A program made the translations under genes and the position numbers. This document shows positions 61,606 through 64,000 of a stretch of 64,000 bases of DNA, in pieces. Source of the stretch: Bacteroidota bacterium (GTDB taxonomy: Bacteria; Bacteroidota; Bacteroidia; Chitinophagales; Chitinophagaceae); assembly GCA_018268085.1 (NCBI GenBank), contig JAFDXE010000023.1:1-64000 (forward strand). The letters are read 5' to 3'. The notes below the pieces were generated by a model, which saw only the letters and a list, made by a program, of their open reading frames with translations, was not told where the DNA came from and searched no databases. The stretch's first letter is position 1, and each line of letters begins with the position of its first letter.

Positions 61606-61640
61606 TAAAAAAACCAGGGTGAAAACCCCGGTCGTTTTTA
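61606..61640 (-). terminator. Bidirectional hairpin downstream of accD
   Basis: ACC-A-GGGT (61613-61620), loop GAAA, ACCC-C-GGT (61625-61632) form a stem with one mismatch, with an A-run on the left and T-run on the right. Read on the minus strand it ends in T7 and would stop accD about 120 bases after its stop. The rest of the gap 61522-61758 is A+T-rich with no gene of note. Confidence 0.7.
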
Positions 61641-61758
61641 ATCCGTACCCTATGAAAACTGAGTTAAAATTAAAGTTTATAATTTGAAATAACAATACTA
61701 AAATTTAAAAAGTTATTTCCTTTCCCCGGATGGTTATTTAAATGTGCATTTCCGGAGA

Positions 61759-62670
61759 TCAATGCTTAAACAAAACCAGCAACTGGCCTATCTTTTCTTT
61801 TAGTTCTTTACGGTGAACAATAAAATCGAGGAAGCCATGCTCGAGCAAAAATTCACTTCGTTGAAATCCTGCAGGCAGATCTTTTTTAATGGTTTCCTTA
61901 ATTACCCTTGGCCCGGCAAAGCCGATGAGTGCACCGGGTTCACCGCAGATTACATCGCCCAACATCGCAAAGGATGCCGTTGTACCTCCAAAAGTAGGAT
62001 CTGTACATAATGAAATGTAAGGGATTTTAGCTTCACTTAATTGAGTAAGACGTCCTGATGTTTTAGCCAGTTGCATCAACGAAAAAGCGCTTTCCATCAT
62101 TCGGGCGCCACCACTTTTGTTAATGATCATGAACGGTATGCGATGCTGCATGCAATAATCGCATGCCCTGCAGATTTTCTCCCCCATAACACTACCGAGG
62201 CTACCCCCGATAAATTCAAAATCCATGCAGGCCACAACCAGGTCGTTTCCATTTACCTTACCATGACCAACAGTAATAGAATCATGAATATCTGATTTGG
62301 CATAAGTGTCCTGCAAACGTTCACGGTACGATTTCAGGTCAACAAAACCCAGGAAATCTTTAGAACGGATATTGGCGAATAGTTCGATGTACTGGTTGTT
62401 ATCAAAAAGTATTTCAAAATATTCTTCGCTGCCGATGCGGTGGTGGTAATCGCATTTCGGGCATACAAAATTATTTTCCGAAAGTTCCGAAATCGTACAA
62501 GTGTATTTACAGTTCGGGCATTTTGACCAAAGTCCTTCCGGAGCGTCTTTTTTATCTTTTGTAGAAGTTAAGATGCCTTTTTTGATTCTTTTGAACCAGC
62601 TTTTTTTGGTTTCTTCTGATGTTCCTTCCTCACCGGTAAGGTTTACATCGAAATCTTCTTCTTCTCTCAT
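61759..62670 (-). CDS. accD: Acetyl-CoA carboxylase carboxyltransferase subunit beta
   Basis: The 303-residue protein forms, with AccA, the carboxyltransferase that makes malonyl-CoA for fatty acid synthesis. A zinc ribbon with Cys51, Cys54, Cys70 and Cys73 precedes the crotonase-like domain, which has [31 protein letters not shown] and GFAGPRVI. accA is not nearby. About 40 extra acidic and basic residues precede the zinc ribbon, as usual here. Confidence 0.96.
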   Translation of the reverse strand: MREEEDFDVNLTGEEGTSEETKKSWFKRIKKGILTSTKDKKDAPEGLWSKCPNCKYTCTISELSENNFVCPKCDYHHRIGSEEYFEILFDNNQYIELFANIRSKDFLGFVDLKSYRERLQDTYAKSDIHDSITVGHGKVNGNDLVVACMDFEFIGGSLGSVMGEKICRACDYCMQHRIPFMIINKSGGARMMESAFSLMQLAKTSGRLTQLSEAKIPYISLCTDPTFGGTTASFAMLGDVICGEPGALIGFAGPRVIKETIKKDLPAGFQRSEFLLEHGFLDFIVHRKELKEKIGQLLVLFKH

Positions 62671-62890
62671 TCAAATAAAGGTTATTGAATAAAATTACAG
62701 TTTCTCATCTTGCCGCTAATTAGTTTCCGGCATTTAGGGCGTAAAAATAAGGGAATTTGTGTTGAATAATGCAAACAGGCAAAGCGGCTCCGGCTATCCT
62801 GTAGCTAAATTTTAAAAGATTAGAAAATGATAGATAAGCCTGAAGTAATTGAAGGAAACCTGCAAGCCGGTAATTCGAATAAGAACGAGA

Positions 62891-63670
62891 TCAGCGTTTT
62901 ACTTTTATAAAAAGTTCTTTCAGATAAGCTGCTGCATCCAGGAGCCTGCTTCCGTACCAGCTAAACATTTCGCCATCTACCAGCATTACGGGCATTTCCG
63001 GCAATGCATCCTGTAGTTCCTTTACATGTTTTTCTGAAAAAGGGTAGGGCTCAGACGAGAGTAATATCAACTCACAATTTTTTTCTTTTAACTGATTGAT
63101 GGTAATATCAGGATACCGGGTTGTGTAGGAAAAAATATTTTGTAAACCGGCACGCTGCATCAGATCATGGATGAAAGTATCGTTGCCGATACTCATGTAA
63201 GGATCCCGCCAAATTAAATAGGCCGCATTAACAGGCTTTGTACCGGTAATCATTTGATCCAATTCGCTGAAAGATTGTTTGATACTTTCCGTTAATCTAA
63301 CAGCACCGGCTACCCGATGTGTAAGGTTGCCTACATCAATAATCATCTGCAATGCATCATCCAGCGTTTTTACATCTGTAACCCACACGGGGAAAAGTTC
63401 CGCCAGCGCTTCTACCTGTTCTTTTACATTTTCTTCATTGTTGGCAATGATGAGATCGGGCGTTAACTCCTTAATTTTTTCGAGATGCAATGCTTTTGTA
63501 CCGCCGATCCTTGTTTTGCTCCTGAACCAATGTTCGGGGTGAACGCAAAACCTGGTGATGGCAATTGTTTCTGTTTCCAACCCGAGGTAATACAGTAATT
63601 CCGTTTGAGAAGGAACAAGCGACACGATGCGCAACGGTGGATCAGGTAAAACGGTATTTTGCAGGAACAT
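62891..63670 (-). CDS. BtuF-like helical-backbone metal/cobalamin-binding receptor
   Basis: The 259-residue protein has the two-lobed fold of vitamin B12 and siderophore-binding receptors: RIVSLVPSQTELLYYLGLE at the start, RIGGTKALHLEKIKELTPDLIIANNEEN, a long linking helix, and TTRYPDITINQLKEKNCELI. It lacks a signal peptide, so it may be cytosolic or use another anchor. Transporter parts are not adjacent. The 220-base gap to accD holds no gene I can support. Confidence 0.82.
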   Translation of the reverse strand: MFLQNTVLPDPPLRIVSLVPSQTELLYYLGLETETIAITRFCVHPEHWFRSKTRIGGTKALHLEKIKELTPDLIIANNEENVKEQVEALAELFPVWVTDVKTLDDALQMIIDVGNLTHRVAGAVRLTESIKQSFSELDQMITGTKPVNAAYLIWRDPYMSIGNDTFIHDLMQRAGLQNIFSYTTRYPDITINQLKEKNCELILLSSEPYPFSEKHVKELQDALPEMPVMLVDGEMFSWYGSRLLDAAAYLKELFIKVKR

Positions 63671-63806
63671 CCCATAAAGATAAACCTGAATTGATAAATT
63701 AAGATAATGCCCGGTATTGCGTAGTAAATACTTTTTAATAACCCGGATAAAATTAGCAAGTCAACAATGATAGAAGAAGAAACAGGTTAATAATAAGGGA
63801 AAGAAA

Positions 63807-63849
63807 AACCTCCACTACACGCTGCATTATGCATTGTACAGTGGAGGTT
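63807..63849. terminator. Strong hairpin with flanking A and T runs
   Basis: AACCTCCACT (63807-63816) and AGTGGAGGTT (63840-63849) pair over 10 bp; the loop contains TGCATTATGCA. A-rich text to the left and TTAATTTTTTG to the right make it usable on both strands. No gene lies between 63671 and 64000, so it ends a transcript from outside or controls the receptor gene. Confidence 0.7.
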
Positions 63850-63883
63850 AATTTTTTGAGCCAACTGTTTGGAGGTTGGTTTC

Positions 63884-63919
63884 TCAGGACTGGCGTTCAA
63901 TTCTTTTTGTTTTTACCAT
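63884..63919 (-). other. Possible 11-codon leader peptide upstream of the hairpin
   Basis: On the minus strand ATG at 63919 opens MVKTKRIERQS followed by TGA, directly before an alternative pairing arm CCAACCTCC and the hairpin at 63807-63849. The start lies in the palindrome TTACCATAATGGTAA (63913-63927). There is no proof of translation. Confidence 0.25.
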
Positions 63920-64000
63920 AATGGTAAGAAATTAGGTCCAGGTTTCAGGGTTTGGTTTTCATTTGTTACTATCATCGCTGTAATGGCAGCATAAGTAACG

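Noticed and set aside
62827..62910. 27-codon + strand frame between accD and the receptor gene
   Set aside because: It overlaps the end of the receptor gene, has no promoter box and no recognisable content.

Overview
The window looks like ordinary chromosomal DNA of a member of the Bacteroidota, most likely Chitinophagaceae or a close relative. Evidence for this: A+T-rich DNA; many promoters of the TTTG-N19-TAnnTTTG type; few Shine-Dalgarno leaders; a fused SecDF; a long NusB next to a DUF1573 lipoprotein, YajC and CoaE; BshB1 of bacillithiol synthesis; DUF2027-Smr, DUF4294 and HU-CCDC81/SPOR proteins. The placement rests on gene content and motifs only. No transposase, integrase, phage gene, CRISPR array or plasmid function was seen.

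Layout. 1-9000: two copies of a dispersed repeat, polyprenyl synthase, a multi-PAS histidine kinase, an amino-acid permease, a DUF2027-Smr protein, a YitT protein and a histone-H1-like basic protein. 9-15 kb: OmpA lipoprotein, M28 peptidase with a TlpA-like thioredoxin, a catalytically degenerate beta-lactamase-fold protein, a cation/proton antiporter, and the RNase P RNA gene. 15.4-18.6 kb (minus): an operon nucleoside phosphorylase-dapF-corA-NUDIX. 18.6-24 kb: tRNA-Cys(GCA), glnS, a PLC/S1-P1-like protein, a fatty-acid desaturase and bshB1. 24-28 kb (minus): ccmE, a CcmF-type haem lyase, DUF4294. 28-33 kb: a modular lipoprotein, an agmatinase-family enzyme, a membrane protein and an unusual radical SAM protein. 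33-41 kb: S9 peptidase, methylmalonyl-CoA-mutase-type large subunit, an A-type Fe-S carrier and SecDF. 41-49 kb: a second degenerate beta-lactamase-like protein, an aminotransferase, coaE-yajC-DUF1573-nusB, groES-groEL and a methyltransferase. 49-55.6 kb (minus): DinB and NAD-binding proteins, then a tetR-tolC-hlyD-emrB efflux operon with an autoregulatory operator lying on its promoter. 55.7-64 kb: cbpA-cbpM, lysoplasmalogenase, HU/SPOR protein, FKBP lipoprotein, serine dehydratase, smpB, accD and a metal/cobalamin-binding receptor.

The most notable signals are outside known genes. There are several short tandem arrays with a strict 7-nt period but different sequences, placed just after gene ends. 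A GTG-rich dispersed repeat occurs in three copies, and two of the heptamer arrays lie beside it. A 135-bp imperfect palindrome sits between coaE and yajC. A recurring start-site layout (TAnnTTTG, four bases, start codon) suggests leaderless mRNAs. A possible attenuator or small RNA lies at the right end. Two unrelated beta-lactamase-fold proteins both lack the usual catalytic residues.

Start codons were moved downstream of the longest reading frame wherever a promoter, a signal peptide or family alignment argued for it; this is stated per gene. All functional calls come from motifs and remembered family knowledge, since no database search was possible.
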